Shown here: piece after piece, positions 18,097 through 28,128 of the stretch
Layout of the letters: each line of letters opens with the position of its first letter
Position numbering within the stretch: position 1 is the first letter of the stretch
Source of the DNA: Lysobacter ciconiae
GTDB taxonomy: Bacteria; Pseudomonadota; Gammaproteobacteria; Xanthomonadales; Xanthomonadaceae
Assembly: GCF_015209725.1 (NCBI RefSeq)
Contig: NZ_CP063656.1
Location: 2,401,001-2,465,000 of the forward strand
DNA length: 64,000 bases
Direction of reading: 5' to 3'
Made by a program: the position numbers and the translations under genes
The notes under the pieces: model-generated
Databases searched by the model: none
Seen by the model: only the letters and a program-made list of their open reading frames with translations
Told to the model about the DNA's origin: nothing

Positions 18097-18139
18097 CCGC
18101 CCATTTTAGCCGACCCGGCGGGCCGGCGGGCTGGCTTGC

Positions 18140-18955
18140 CTAACGCAGGCGACCGAGCTGGATCGCGCCGAGCCGATCGGTGGCGATGCGCGCCGCGTCG
18201 CTGCCGGCAAATCGTGTGGTGACTTCGGTCAGGGTGCGCTCGGCAGCTTCCTCATCACCCTGCCCCTGCTGGGCCAGGCCGACCTTCAGCAATGCGCCGG
18301 GCGCCTTGTCGTGGGTCGGATAGCGATCCAGCAGGGTCTTGAACTGGGTCACGGCCAACTTGTAGTTCTGGGTGACGTAGTAGCTCTCGCCCAGCCAGTA
18401 CAGCGCGTTGGGCGCGTAGACACCTTCCGGATAGTGACCCAGGAAGGAGTGGAACAGGCGCGCGGACTCGGCGTATTCGCCGTTCTTCAACGCGTTGAAA
18501 GCGGTTTCGTAGGCCTCGCGCTCGTCGGCACCCATCGCCAGCGTCCCGGCATCGCCGTGCACGCTGGGGGTCCGCTCGGCGACAGGCTTTGCCGGTGGTG
18601 TTGGTGCTGCATCGGAGCCGACCGCCGCCGCAGGCCGCGGTGCCGCGCCGCCGCCTTCCAGATCCTCCAGGCGCTGGTCTATATCCAGGAACTGCGCGCG
18701 GCTGTTGTCCGTGAGTTGCCCGAGCGAGTGATTGAGCTCCTCGACCTGGGAGCGCAGTGACGTGACCTCTTCCTTGAGCATGTTCACCTGCCGCAGCAGG
18801 TCGACCGTCGCATCATTGTTGCCGGCCTGCTGTTCCAGCACGCCGACCCGTTCGGCCAGGCTCATGCGCTGGGCAGAAGCAGGTGCGGCGGCCACCAGGG
18901 CCGCCGCTGCAATGAGCGATGTCGCAATTGCGATGGACAATTTGCGCATCATCAT
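18140..18955 (-). CDS. cpoB: Cell division coordinator CpoB (YbgF)
   Basis: About 270 residues. Three consecutive ATGs (18955, 18952, 18949) follow AAAAGGG, which overlaps the pal stop region; 18952 has the best spacing. A signal peptide ends at PASA-QR. A coiled-coil trimerisation segment (about 30-95) and a disordered Pro/Ala linker lead to C-terminal TPRs (YETAFNALKNGEYAESARLF, LYWLGESYYVTQNYKLAVTQF, GALLKVGLAQQGQGDEEAAE). In E. coli CpoB binds TolA and PBP1b and couples septal peptidoglycan synthesis to outer-membrane constriction. It is the last tol-pal gene, in the usual place after pal. Confidence 0.93.
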   Translation of the reverse strand: MMMRKLSIAIATSLIAAAALVAAAPASAQRMSLAERVGVLEQQAGNNDATVDLLRQVNMLKEEVTSLRSQVEELNHSLGQLTDNSRAQFLDIDQRLEDLEGGGAAPRPAAAVGSDAAPTPPAKPVAERTPSVHGDAGTLAMGADEREAYETAFNALKNGEYAESARLFHSFLGHYPEGVYAPNALYWLGESYYVTQNYKLAVTQFKTLLDRYPTHDKAPGALLKVGLAQQGQGDEEAAERTLTEVTTRFAGSDAARIATDRLGAIQLGRLR

Positions 18956-18964
18956 CGGACCCTT

Positions 18965-19480
18965 TTACTTGGCGGTGTAGATGATCTCGACGCGACGGTT
19001 CTTGGCCCAGCAATCTTCGTTGGACGCCGTGCAGACCGGGCGCTCTTCACCGTAGCTGACCACGTTCTGCTGGCCGCCCGAACCACCGTTGGCCTGGATC
19101 GCGGAGGAGACCGAGTTGCCGCGGCGCTCGCCCAGGCCCATGTTGTACTCACGGCTGCCGCGCTCGTCGGCGTGGCCTTCCAGGGTCATGCGCGAGGACG
19201 GACGATCACGCAGGTACTTGGCGTGGCAACCGACCAGGGCCTGGAACTCCGGACGCAGGGCGTCGCGGTCCAGGTCGAAGTAGACCACCCGCTGGCGCAG
19301 GCAGGAGTCGGTGTCCAGATCGTTGGGACCGTATACGCCGGCAGCGGTGCCCGGGGTGGTCTGCGCACCGGGAGCGGTGGTACCGGTATCGACCGGCGGC
19401 GCTTCCTTGACCTTCTTGGAGCAGCCGATGGCGGCGGCGCAGAGCAGCGCGACCATCAGGACACGGGTGGTGTTGTTCAT
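18965..19480 (-). CDS. pal: Peptidoglycan-associated lipoprotein Pal
   Basis: 171 residues. The lipobox is AIGC with lipidated Cys20. A Thr/Pro/Gly-rich linker is followed by the OmpA-like peptidoglycan-binding domain (about 65-171), with LEGHADERGSREYNMGLGERR, including the Asp and Arg that hold diaminopimelate, and NRRVEIIY at the C-terminus. It links the outer membrane to the wall and to TolB. It follows tolB after a 113-base gap that could hold an internal promoter. Confidence 0.96.
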   Translation of the reverse strand: MNNTTRVLMVALLCAAAIGCSKKVKEAPPVDTGTTAPGAQTTPGTAAGVYGPNDLDTDSCLRQRVVYFDLDRDALRPEFQALVGCHAKYLRDRPSSRMTLEGHADERGSREYNMGLGERRGNSVSSAIQANGGSGGQQNVVSYGEERPVCTASNEDCWAKNRRVEIIYTAK

Positions 19481-19593
19481 TGTTGTTTCCTCGTCTTGGC
19501 GAAATGGAAGGGTGGAACGACGGATTGGAGCAACGGGCAGGAACGGTGCAACAGGTGCTGCGACGCCAGCGACGTCCTCTGATCAGGAGAACC

Positions 19594-20925
19594 TCACTGT
19601 GGTTTTCGGTATGGACCCCAGGCCGGCTCACGCACATCGCCATCGGCCAGCACCAGGCGCTGACGCACCCGGCCATCGGACGACACCGCGTACAGCACGC
19701 CCCGTGTGCCTTCCCGCGCAGCATAAATGATCATCGCGCCATTAGGTGCGAAATCCGGCGACTCATCCAGCGAGCCCGGCGAGAGCGTGCTCCAGCGCGG
19801 CGAACCCAGGCTGGAATCGGCCATGGCGATGCGGTAGGTGTTGCCTGCGCCCTGCGCGGTGGCGAGCTTCTTGCCGTCAAAGGACAGCGAGGGACTCGCG
19901 TTGTAGCTGCCCTGGAACGTCACCCGACTGGCACTGCCGCCTCCGGCAGACACCTTGTAGATCTGCGGATTGCCACCGCGGTCGGAAGTGAAATAGATCT
20001 CGCTGCCGTCCGCGCTCCACTCCGGCTCGGTGTCGATGCCAAAGTGGTTGGTCAGCTGGTTCAGTGCCTTGCTGCCCAGATCCATCACGTAGATTTCCGG
20101 GTTGCCGCTGCGCGACAGGGTGAGCGCCAACCGGCGGCCATCCGGGGAGAAGGCCGGAGCACTGTTGATGCCGCGGAACTTGGACACCACCTCGCGGCTG
20201 CCGGTGCTGATGTTCTGGATGTAGATCGCCGAGTTGCCGCTCTCGAAGCTGACGTAGGCCAGGCGGTTGCCGTCCGGGCTCCAGCTGGGCGAGAGCAGCG
20301 GTTCGGGCGAGCTGACCACGGTCTGCGGGTTGTAGCCGTCCGAGTCGGCGACCATCAGCGAGTAGCTGGTGGAACGGCCCAGGCCCTTGGCGGTGATGTA
20401 GGCAATGCGGGTGAAGAACGCGCCCGGCACGCCAAGGATCTTCTCGTAGACGGCATCGGCGATCTGGTGCGACACGTCGCGCATCGCAGTGCCGCGCGCG
20501 GTCATCGCAAAGCCGAGCAGGCGCTGTTGGCTGGCGACGTCGAACAGTTCGTACTCGACCCGGTAGCCGCCGCTGGCGTCCACCACGCGGCCGACCAGCA
20601 GGTAGTCCTGGTTGAGCGCGCGCCAGGTCGGGTAATTGACCTCGCTGCCGCGGGTCGGACGCTCGACCAGGTCGGCCTCGCGCAGGGTACGGAACTGGCC
20701 CGACCGGTTGAGATCGGCGGCGATCACCGCTGCCACGTCGGTCTCGGGAGCGGTGCCACTGCCCTGGTAGGGCATCGGCACGATGGCGATCGGCAAGGCC
20801 GACGCGCTGCCGCCGACGATATCCAGCTCCAGGCCGCGCTGCTGCGCCATCGTTGAGAAAGGCAGCACGAGCAGGAAAGCCAGGATCGCGAACAGCGCGG
20901 GCAGTCTTGGGGTGATTCGTTTCAT
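19594..20925 (-). CDS. tolB: Tol-Pal system protein TolB
   Basis: 443 residues from ATG 20925. This start (MKRITPRLPALFAILAFLLV) gives a proper signal peptide ending TMA-QQ, whereas the 23-residue in-frame extension to 20994 does not. An N-terminal alpha/beta domain is followed by a beta-propeller whose WD40-like TolB repeats are visible: SPSWSPDGNRLAYVSFE, APAFSPDGRRLALTLSR, EPEWSADGSEIYFTSDR and SPSLSFDGKKLATAQG. It is a periplasmic partner of Pal and TolA. Confidence 0.95.
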   Translation of the reverse strand: MKRITPRLPALFAILAFLLVLPFSTMAQQRGLELDIVGGSASALPIAIVPMPYQGSGTAPETDVAAVIAADLNRSGQFRTLREADLVERPTRGSEVNYPTWRALNQDYLLVGRVVDASGGYRVEYELFDVASQQRLLGFAMTARGTAMRDVSHQIADAVYEKILGVPGAFFTRIAYITAKGLGRSTSYSLMVADSDGYNPQTVVSSPEPLLSPSWSPDGNRLAYVSFESGNSAIYIQNISTGSREVVSKFRGINSAPAFSPDGRRLALTLSRSGNPEIYVMDLGSKALNQLTNHFGIDTEPEWSADGSEIYFTSDRGGNPQIYKVSAGGGSASRVTFQGSYNASPSLSFDGKKLATAQGAGNTYRIAMADSSLGSPRWSTLSPGSLDESPDFAPNGAMIIYAAREGTRGVLYAVSSDGRVRQRLVLADGDVREPAWGPYRKPQ

Positions 20926-21019
20926 TCGGCAGGTCCCGTGGTGAGGCAGAAGGTGTACCAGCATCCGTGTGAACGCTTTCTCAAAGCTGAACACGCAGAC
21001 GCGGCCAGGCGCGCGGAAA

Positions 21020-22026
21020 CTAGCGGTCCGCGGCTTCGAAATTCAGGGTCAGGGTGCGCGCAAACACCGACTCGAAGCCGCTGTAGGGCAGCGGTTGCGC
21101 CTTCAGGACAGCGGCCTCGATCGAGCGCCGGCCCTGTTCATCGTAGGCGCACGGGGAGGACACGCTGGCGCTCGTCACCTCGCCACCGCGCAGCTGCTTG
21201 ATGATGATCGTGCACTTGGATCCCAGCGGCACGGTCTCCGGGCGGGTCCATTTGGAAACGATCGCCTGCCGCAGCGCCGCCGCGTACTGCGCCTCCAGCC
21301 CGGTGTCGCGGCCGTGGTTGCCCGGCGGCGGGCTGGCGTCGGACGCGCCGCTGCTCTCGGAGCTGCGGTTGGACGCACGCGCCTGCGCGTCGGCAACCTG
21401 CTTGAGTCTCTGCTCGGCGAGCTTAATCTCGCGCTCGGCCTCGGCGCGCTTGCGCTGTATCTCGGCGAGCTTCTTCTCGCGTTCCTCGGTTTCTTTGGCT
21501 TCCTTGGCCCGCTCGGCGAGGCGGCGCTTGCGCTCGGCCTCCTGCTGGCGCTCGCGCTCGGTCAGGTCCACCTGCGCCTGTCGGCGCTTTTCTTCCTGCA
21601 GCTTCTTCTCGTCCGACGGCGTCGGAGTCGGCGTGGCGACCACTTCGGCCTGCTCGGCGGTATCGGGCTTGGGGATGAAGTCCTGCGGCTGCGATTGCGG
21701 CGGGGTCGGCGAATCCTCCGGGACCGGCGATGGCAGTGGCTGCGGTTGCGGGGTGGGCGCCGGTGGCGGCACGACCGGCTCCTCGATGGGCTCATCGACC
21801 GGTTCGGGCAGCGGCGGCACCGGCTCGGGGCGGTCGTCGAGCACGCGCTGCATGGCCGCCGACAGCGCGTTGGCATCCACCAGGTCGGCTTCCACCGGCG
21901 CACCGGCGGCCGACTGCGGCGCAGCGCTGCGCGTCCAGAGCATGCCGGCGAACATCAGGGCAAACAGGACCACGTGCAGGATGATCGCCAGCACGATGGC
22001 CTGTTGCGTATCGGCGCGCGTTTCCC

Positions 22027-22030
<4 letters not shown>
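21020..22030 (-). CDS. tolA: Cell envelope protein TolA
   Basis: 336 residues: an N-terminal membrane anchor (about 10-31, IVLAIILHVVLFALMFAGML), a Pro-rich stretch, a long charged helix dominated by Lys/Glu/Arg/Ala (about 145-235), and a C-terminal TolA/TonB-like domain beginning near YAAALRQAIVSKW. It spans the periplasm and connects TolQR to TolB/Pal. ATG 22030 overlaps the tolR stop by four bases. The sequence is divergent from E. coli TolA outside the topology, as is usual in this family. Confidence 0.93.
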
Positions 22031-22467
<437 letters not shown>

Positions 22468-22544
22468 AGGGGGTTTCCGGGTTCTTGGGGCGGCGGAAGG
22501 TCAGGACCGGCGGGGGCGCGCAGGGTTGCGGCGCGCGCCGTCGA

Positions 22545-23327
22545 TCACTCCTGCGGCACCTGGCGCTCCAGGATCGAGGAGAACTCCTCGGAGAACGCGT
22601 CGTAACGCACGGCGATGCGCTCGACCTTGGTCGCGAAGCGGTTGTACGCCCACACCGCCGGGATTGCCGCGAACAGGCCCATCGCGGTCGCGATCAGCGC
22701 CTCGGAAATGCCCGGGGCGACACTGGCGATGGTCGCCTCGGTGACGTTGGCCAGGCCCTGGAACGAGATCATGATTCCCCAGACGGTGCCGAACAGGCCG
22801 ACGTAGGGCGCGATCGAACCGACGTTGGCGAGGAACTCCAGGTTGCGCTCCAGGCCGTCCAGTTCGCGCGCGCTGGCCACGCGCATGCCGCGCTGGGCGG
22901 TTTCCAGTTGCATGCGCGTATCGGCGACCCGTCGCTGGCGGGAGAACTCGCGGAAGCCGCTCTCGAAGATCGACTCCATTCCGCCGGTGTCGCGGTTGCG
23001 GCTGGTCGCGCCGGCGTAGAGCTTGCTCAGTTCCGTCCCCGACCAGAAGCGCTCCTCGAAGGTCTCGGCCTCGCGCTCGGCGCGGCTGAGCACCTTGGTC
23101 TTGCGGAAGATGATCACCCACGAGGCGATCGAGGCGCCCAACAGCAACACCATCACCAGTTGCACCGGCAGGGAGGCATGCAGGATCAGCTGCAGGATAT
23201 CCAGCCCGCCGTCGCTGGTGATCGCCGGCGGCAGCGTCGCGGCCAGGTTGGTGCTCGCGTTGGCGGCCTCCTCGGGCAGGGGTTCGACGGCGGTGGCGGC
23301 CTGCATCAGGCTCAGCATTGGGGTCAT
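22545..23327 (-). CDS. tolQ: Proton channel subunit TolQ (ExbB family)
   Basis: 260 residues with three membrane segments: about 45-65, then the conserved pair NVGSIAPYVGLFGTVWGIMISFQ and ISEALIATAMGLFAAIPAVWAYNRF. The Thr/Ala-rich pore positions are those of the MotA/TolQ/ExbB family. It is slightly longer than E. coli TolQ (230) because of an N-terminal Ala/Thr-rich extension. A 77-base gap separates it from tolR. Confidence 0.96.
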   Translation of the reverse strand: MTPMLSLMQAATAVEPLPEEAANASTNLAATLPPAITSDGGLDILQLILHASLPVQLVMVLLLGASIASWVIIFRKTKVLSRAEREAETFEERFWSGTELSKLYAGATSRNRDTGGMESIFESGFREFSRQRRVADTRMQLETAQRGMRVASARELDGLERNLEFLANVGSIAPYVGLFGTVWGIMISFQGLANVTEATIASVAPGISEALIATAMGLFAAIPAVWAYNRFATKVERIAVRYDAFSEEFSSILERQVPQE

Positions 23328-23423
23328 GCCTGGATCTCCGGTGCCCGGTGCGGGGCGAAATGGCTGTGCGTTGAGTTGGGAATAAAAGCTTGTGTGTACA
23401 TCTGTCGCGGAATTTCCTGGCAG

Positions 23424-23864
23424 TCAGCCCGCCGGAACCTGTTGCGCCTGCAACGCCTCCAGCAGTGGCGAGGGGATCGCCCGTGGCCGGAAGCCGCCGG
23501 CATCCAGCGCGGCGATCCGTACCCGCGCGGTCAGCAGCAGGCGACCGTCGCAATGCACGTCCTGCACGAACACGGCGCTGGCGCGTCGGCACTCCTGCAA
23601 GACCACGCCGACCTGCAGCACATCGTCCAGCCGCGCCGGCTTGAGGAAGCCCATCTCCATCGCCCGGACCGCGAACACCAGACCGTGCTCATGGCGCAGG
23701 AGTTCCTGGCCGTAGCCCTGCTCGCGCATCCACTCGCTGCGCGCGCGCTCCAGGAACGCAACGTAGCGGGCGTGGTAGACCACCCCACCAGCGTCGGTAT
23801 CTTCCCAGTAAACCCGGACGGGAAGGCTGAACGCAGGCATAGCGGAGGGCTGCAGGGGCGTCAT
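23424..23864 (-). CDS. ybgC: Acyl-CoA thioesterase YbgC (Tol-Pal associated)
   Basis: Hot-dog thioesterase of the 4-hydroxybenzoyl-CoA family with the catalytic signature YWEDTDAGGVVYHARYVAF and the ARLDDVLQV beta segment. E. coli YbgC hydrolyses acyl-CoA or acyl-ACP thioesters and interacts with phospholipid synthesis proteins. ATG 23864 lies 13 bases after ruvB; the alternative ATG 23840 (MPAFSLPVRVYWEDTD) matches E. coli YbgC length more exactly. Neither has a good ribosome site, so the start is uncertain by eight residues. It heads the tolQRAB-pal-cpoB series. Confidence 0.93.
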   Translation of the reverse strand: MTPLQPSAMPAFSLPVRVYWEDTDAGGVVYHARYVAFLERARSEWMREQGYGQELLRHEHGLVFAVRAMEMGFLKPARLDDVLQVGVVLQECRRASAVFVQDVHCDGRLLLTARVRIAALDAGGFRPRAIPSPLLEALQAQQVPAG

Positions 23865-23877
23865 CGCGAACAGCGGC

Positions 23878-24942
23878 CTACTGGCGGGGCGAGCCGGGGA
23901 TGGCATCGCCGGCAACGGGATCGTCGAACAGCTCGCCGACCGGCGAGCGCGGGGTCAGGCCGATATGGCGGTAGGCCTTGGGCGATGCGATGCGGCCGCG
24001 GGCGGTGCGGATCAGGTAGCCCTGCTGGATCAGGTAGGGCTCGATGACGTCCTCCAGCGTGCCGCGCTCCTCGCTGAGCGCCGCGGCGAGCGATTCAACG
24101 CCGACCGGGCCGCCGTCGAAGGACTGGATGATGGTGCGCAGCAGGCGGCGGTCCAGCTCATCGAAGCCTTCAGGGTCGACCTTGAGCATCTCCATCGCGG
24201 CGATCGCGGTGGCGTGGTCGATGATGCCGCCGGCGCGGACCTGGGCGAAGTCGCGTACGCGCCGCAGAAGCCGGTTGGCGATGCGCGGCGTGCCGCGCGA
24301 ACGCCGGGCGATCTCCGCCGCGCCTTCCGGCGCACAGGCGATATCGAGGATGCCCGCGGAGCGGCGCACGATCCGGGTCAACTCCTCCACGCTGTAGAAC
24401 TCCAGCCGCTGGACGATGCCGAAGCGGTCGCGCAGCGGCGCGGTCAGCAGGCCCGCTCGGGTGGTCGCGCCGATCAGGGTGAACGGCGGCAGGTCGAGCT
24501 TGATCGAACGTGCGGCCGGGCCATCACCGATCATGATGTCGAGCTGGTAGTCCTCCATCGCCGGGTAGAGGACCTCCTCGATCGCCGGCGACAGCCGGTG
24601 GATCTCATCGACGAACAGCACGTCGAACGGTTGCAGGTTGGTCAGCAGCGCGGCCAGGTCACCGGCCTTCTCGATCACCGGCCCGGAGGTCTGGCGCAGG
24701 CCGACGCCCAGCTCGTTGGCGATCACGTGGCTCAGGGTGGTCTTGCCCAGCCCGGGCGGTCCGAAGATCAGCACGTGGTCGAGCGCCTCGCCACGCCCCT
24801 TGGCCGCCTCGATGTAGATCTTCATCTGCTCGCGGACAGGCACCTGGCCCAGGTACTCGTCCAGCCGCCGCGGCCGGATCGAGGTTTCCAGCGCTTCGTC
24901 ATCGAAGGTGGCGTCTGCAGCGATGATGCGGTCCTCGTTCAT
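23878..24942 (-). CDS. ruvB: Holliday junction branch-migration ATPase RuvB
   Basis: 354 residues of the AAA+ family. Walker A is GPPGLGKTT (61-69) and Walker B is DEIHR. Sensor I is IGATTRAGLLTAPLRDRFG, and the C-terminal winged helix includes LIRTARGR. It forms hexamers that drive branch migration with RuvA. It is separated from ruvA here by kup. Confidence 0.97.
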   Translation of the reverse strand: MNEDRIIAADATFDDEALETSIRPRRLDEYLGQVPVREQMKIYIEAAKGRGEALDHVLIFGPPGLGKTTLSHVIANELGVGLRQTSGPVIEKAGDLAALLTNLQPFDVLFVDEIHRLSPAIEEVLYPAMEDYQLDIMIGDGPAARSIKLDLPPFTLIGATTRAGLLTAPLRDRFGIVQRLEFYSVEELTRIVRRSAGILDIACAPEGAAEIARRSRGTPRIANRLLRRVRDFAQVRAGGIIDHATAIAAMEMLKVDPEGFDELDRRLLRTIIQSFDGGPVGVESLAAALSEERGTLEDVIEPYLIQQGYLIRTARGRIASPKAYRHIGLTPRSPVGELFDDPVAGDAIPGSPRQ

Positions 24943-25027
24943 CGCGCTATGGTCGCATGGCGCACGATGCCGGGCAGCGGCCGCGCCCGCATTGAAAGAC
25001 GTCGCAACGGTTCACGCCACGACCGCA

Positions 25028-26953
25028 TCAGATCTCCACCTGCGAGCCGAGCTCGACCAGCCGGTTGCCGGGGATGCGGAAGAAGCCGGTCGCCGGCGCG
25101 GCATTGCGGTGCATGAAGGCGAACAGCTTGTCGCGCCAGACCGGCATGCCACCGCGCGCCGCGGCCACAACCGTCTCGTGGTTCGCGAAGTAGGTGGTCT
25201 CCATGGGATCGAAGGCGATGCCGTCCTGGTCGCAGGAGCGCATCAGCGCCAACGGCACGTCCGGGGTTTCCATGAACCCGAAACGCACCACCACGCGATA
25301 GAAGTCATCCCCGATGGCATCGATCTGCAGGCGCCGCTCGCTGGGAGCGTAGGGCACCCTGAGCGTATCGACGGTCAGGAACACGTTGCGCTCGTGCAGC
25401 ACCTTGTTGTGCTTGAGGTTGTGCAGCAGGGCGTGCGGCACCACGCCCTTCTCGGCGGTGAGGAACACCGCCGTGCCCGGCACCCGCACCGGCGGCGCCA
25501 GCATCAGGCCGGGCAGGAAGCTCTCCAGCTGGATGCCGCCCTTCTGCATCTCCTCGCGCAGCAACTCGCGGCCCCGGCGCCAGGTGCGCAGCAGGGTGAA
25601 CAGCACGACGCCCACGGCCAGCGGAAACCAGCCGCCCTGCAGGATCTTGGCGCCGTTGGCGATCACGAAACCGATGTCGCCGATGACGAAGACCACGCAC
25701 AGCGGCAATACCCAACGCCGCAGGTGCTTCCAGGTCGCCTGGGCGACGATGGCCAGCAGCAGGGTGTCGATCAGCATCGTGCCCGACACCGATACGCCGT
25801 AGGCGGTCGCCAGCGAGGAGGAGTTGCCGAACGCCAGCACCAGCGCGATCACGACCACCATCATTCCCCAGTTGACCGCGGGGATGTAGATCTGGCCGAT
25901 GGTGTCGCGCGAGGTGTGCTTGGTGTGCATGCGCGGGATGTAACCCAGCTGCATGGCCTGGCGGGTGACCGAGAAGGCGCCGGTGATCACCGATTGCGAG
26001 GCGATCACTGTGGCAGCGGTCGCCAGCACCACCATCGGCATCCGCGCCCATTCGGGCACGCCGACGTAGAACGGGTTGCGGATCGCAGCCGGGTCCTCCA
26101 GCACCAGCGCCCCCTGGCCCAGGTAGTTCAGAACCAGCGCCGGCAGGACGAAGTAGTACCAGGCGTAGCGGATCGGCTTGGCGCCAAAGTGGCCCATGTC
26201 GGTGTAGATCGCCTCGCCGCCGGTGACCGCCAGCACCACCGCGCCGAGGATGAAGATGCCGTGCCACTGGTGGACGAGGAAGAACTCCACCGCCCACATC
26301 GGATTGAGCGCGTGCAGCACCTGCGGCGCATGGGTGATGTTGAGCACGCCCAGCGCGGCCAGCGAGAGGAACCATGTGCCGGTGATCGGCCCGAACACCT
26401 TGCCCATCCGGTGGCTGCCAAAGCGCTGGCTGGCAAACAGCGCGACCAGCACCACCACCGTCAGCGGCACCACCCACGCGCCCAGCTCCGGGGCGACGAC
26501 CTCCAGTCCTTCCAGGGCCGAGAGCACCGAGATGGCCGGTGTGATGACCCCGTCGCCGAAGAACAGCGCCGCGCCGAACACGCCCAGGATGCCGACGCCG
26601 TACGCGGACTTGGACCCCTTGGGCAGGGTGCGCTGGGCAAGCGCCATCAGCGCCATGATGCCGCCCTCGCCCTCGTTGTCGGCGCGCATGATGATGGTCA
26701 CGTACTTCACCGTGACCACCAGCATCAGCGCCCAGAACACCAGCGAGAGGATGCCCAGTACGGTGTCGTGGTTGGCGGTCAGCCCGTAGTGCGGACTGAA
26801 GGCTTCGCGCAGGGTGTACAGCGGACTGGTGCCGATGTCGCCGAAGACGACGCCGATGGCACCCATCATGAGACCGGCCAGACCCACCTGGCCATGGCCG
26901 GCAGCGTCGGCGCGGGCGCCGTTGCCCGCGGGGGGAATCTTGGGTGTCGACAT
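25028..26953 (-). CDS. kup: Low-affinity potassium transporter Kup
   Basis: 641 residues from ATG 26953. An upstream frame extension of 55 residues into the ruvA end is rejected because it is not hydrophobic and lacks the family start. The Kup/HAK/KUP signature GAIGVVFGDIGTSPLYTLREAF and about 12 membrane segments (for example GILGVFGAALFFGDGVITPAISVLSALEG) are followed by a cytosolic C-terminal domain. It imports potassium by H+ symport. It lies inside the ruv series with 40 bases to ruvA and about 85 to ruvB, all on the same strand. Confidence 0.95.
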   Translation of the reverse strand: MSTPKIPPAGNGARADAAGHGQVGLAGLMMGAIGVVFGDIGTSPLYTLREAFSPHYGLTANHDTVLGILSLVFWALMLVVTVKYVTIIMRADNEGEGGIMALMALAQRTLPKGSKSAYGVGILGVFGAALFFGDGVITPAISVLSALEGLEVVAPELGAWVVPLTVVVLVALFASQRFGSHRMGKVFGPITGTWFLSLAALGVLNITHAPQVLHALNPMWAVEFFLVHQWHGIFILGAVVLAVTGGEAIYTDMGHFGAKPIRYAWYYFVLPALVLNYLGQGALVLEDPAAIRNPFYVGVPEWARMPMVVLATAATVIASQSVITGAFSVTRQAMQLGYIPRMHTKHTSRDTIGQIYIPAVNWGMMVVVIALVLAFGNSSSLATAYGVSVSGTMLIDTLLLAIVAQATWKHLRRWVLPLCVVFVIGDIGFVIANGAKILQGGWFPLAVGVVLFTLLRTWRRGRELLREEMQKGGIQLESFLPGLMLAPPVRVPGTAVFLTAEKGVVPHALLHNLKHNKVLHERNVFLTVDTLRVPYAPSERRLQIDAIGDDFYRVVVRFGFMETPDVPLALMRSCDQDGIAFDPMETTYFANHETVVAAARGGMPVWRDKLFAFMHRNAAPATGFFRIPGNRLVELGSQVEI

Positions 26954-26993
26954 GGGGCAGTGGGTCAGCGGCGAAAACGGGTGAGCGGCACGC

Positions 26994-27587
26994 TCAACGA
27001 AGCGCGGACTGTAACGCCTTGCGGATGATGGCGGCGGCGTCATCGGCCGCGCCGGGGGAAGCGTCACGCACCATACGCGCAGCTTCGGCCGGTTTGTAGC
27101 CCAGTTGCTGCAAGGCAATGACCGCCTCGCTCTGCGGATCGCGGGGAATGTCGGAGGGCGACAGGATCACGCCCTCCCCGCCCATGTCGCCGGCGCGGTC
27201 GCGCAGCTCGACGACCATGCGCTCGGCGGTCTTCTTGCCGATGCCGGGGATGCGGCACAACGCGGCCACGTCGCTGGCCTGCACGGTGCGGACGAAATCG
27301 TCGACGCTGATGCCCGACAGGATCGCCAGCGCGATCTTCGCGCCGATCCCCTTGACCTTCTGCACCTCGCGGAACAGCTGGCGCTCGGAATCGCGCAGGA
27401 AGCCGTACAGCGACACGCTGTCCTCCTTCTGCGCGTAGTGGGTGAACAGCGAGACTTCCCGGCCCAGCTCGGGCAGGTCGTAGAAGGTGCTCATCGGCGC
27501 CTCCAGCTCGTAGCCCACGCCATTGACGTCGACCACCAGCCAGGGCGGCTGCTTGTGGATGACGTTGCCTTTCAGTCTGCCGATCAT
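26994..27587 (-). CDS. ruvA: Holliday junction DNA-binding protein RuvA
   Basis: 197 residues from ATG 27587, which overlaps the ruvC stop by four bases. MIGRLKGNV is the invariant start; the frame is open into ruvC but that extension is a shadow. Helix-hairpin-helix elements are KVKGIGAKIALAILSG and RIPGIGKKTAERMVVEL. The acidic-pin region and the C-terminal RuvB-binding domain III are present. It binds four-way junctions as a tetramer. Confidence 0.97.
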   Translation of the reverse strand: MIGRLKGNVIHKQPPWLVVDVNGVGYELEAPMSTFYDLPELGREVSLFTHYAQKEDSVSLYGFLRDSERQLFREVQKVKGIGAKIALAILSGISVDDFVRTVQASDVAALCRIPGIGKKTAERMVVELRDRAGDMGGEGVILSPSDIPRDPQSEAVIALQQLGYKPAEAARMVRDASPGAADDAAAIIRKALQSALR

Positions 27588-28111
27588 GTGCCGCGTCTCC
27601 GTAACTGGGTCACCGCCAGCCCGGTGCGGGCCGCGGTGGCACTCATGTGCGCGTGGGTCAGGGCGACCGCCAGCGCGTCGGCGGCGTCCGCCTGCAGCTT
27701 CATCGCCGACAGGTTCAGCAGCAGCCGGACCATGTGCTGAACCTGCAGCTTGTCCGCCGCGCCCTTGCCGACCAGCGACTGCTTGATCACCCGCGGCGCG
27801 TATTCGCTGATCGCCAGCTTGCGCCGCACCACCGTCGCCATCGCCGCGCCGCGCGCGTGGCCAAGCTTGAGCGCGGACATCGCCGACTTGTCCATGAACA
27901 CCGTCTCGATGGCGACCTGTTGCGGCTGCCACTGGTCGAGCACGCGCTCCAGACCTTCGCAGAGAAGCCCCAGCCGCGCCGGGAAGTCCGGCGCCGACAA
28001 CAGCTTGAGCGCCTCGCAGTGCACGTAGCGGCAGCGCCCGTCGCTGCCCACGTCGATCACCCCGATCCCCGTCCACTGGGAACCGGGATCAATGCCCAGT
28101 ATGCGGATCAC
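27584..28111 (-). CDS. ruvC: Crossover junction endodeoxyribonuclease RuvC
   Basis: 175 residues. The RNase H-like fold has catalytic Asp8 in ILGIDPGSQ, Glu in VAIETVFM and C-terminal acidic residues in DAADALAVALTHAH. It resolves Holliday junctions with RuvAB. It overlaps ruvA by four bases and lies 17 bases after yebC. Confidence 0.97.
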   Translation of the reverse strand: MIRILGIDPGSQWTGIGVIDVGSDGRCRYVHCEALKLLSAPDFPARLGLLCEGLERVLDQWQPQQVAIETVFMDKSAMSALKLGHARGAAMATVVRRKLAISEYAPRVIKQSLVGKGAADKLQVQHMVRLLLNLSAMKLQADAADALAVALTHAHMSATAARTGLAVTQLRRRGT

Positions 28112-28128
28112 GTCGCCGGCCCACGCCC

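Noticed and set aside
18097..18139. GC-rich repeat CCGGCGGG between queE and cpoB as a terminator
   Set aside because: Only short internal pairing and only a brief T/A run; not a convincing terminator.
24908..27028. 706-residue ORF opposite kup
   Set aside because: Shadow: His/Gln/Asp-rich with no motif, while kup has all family signatures.
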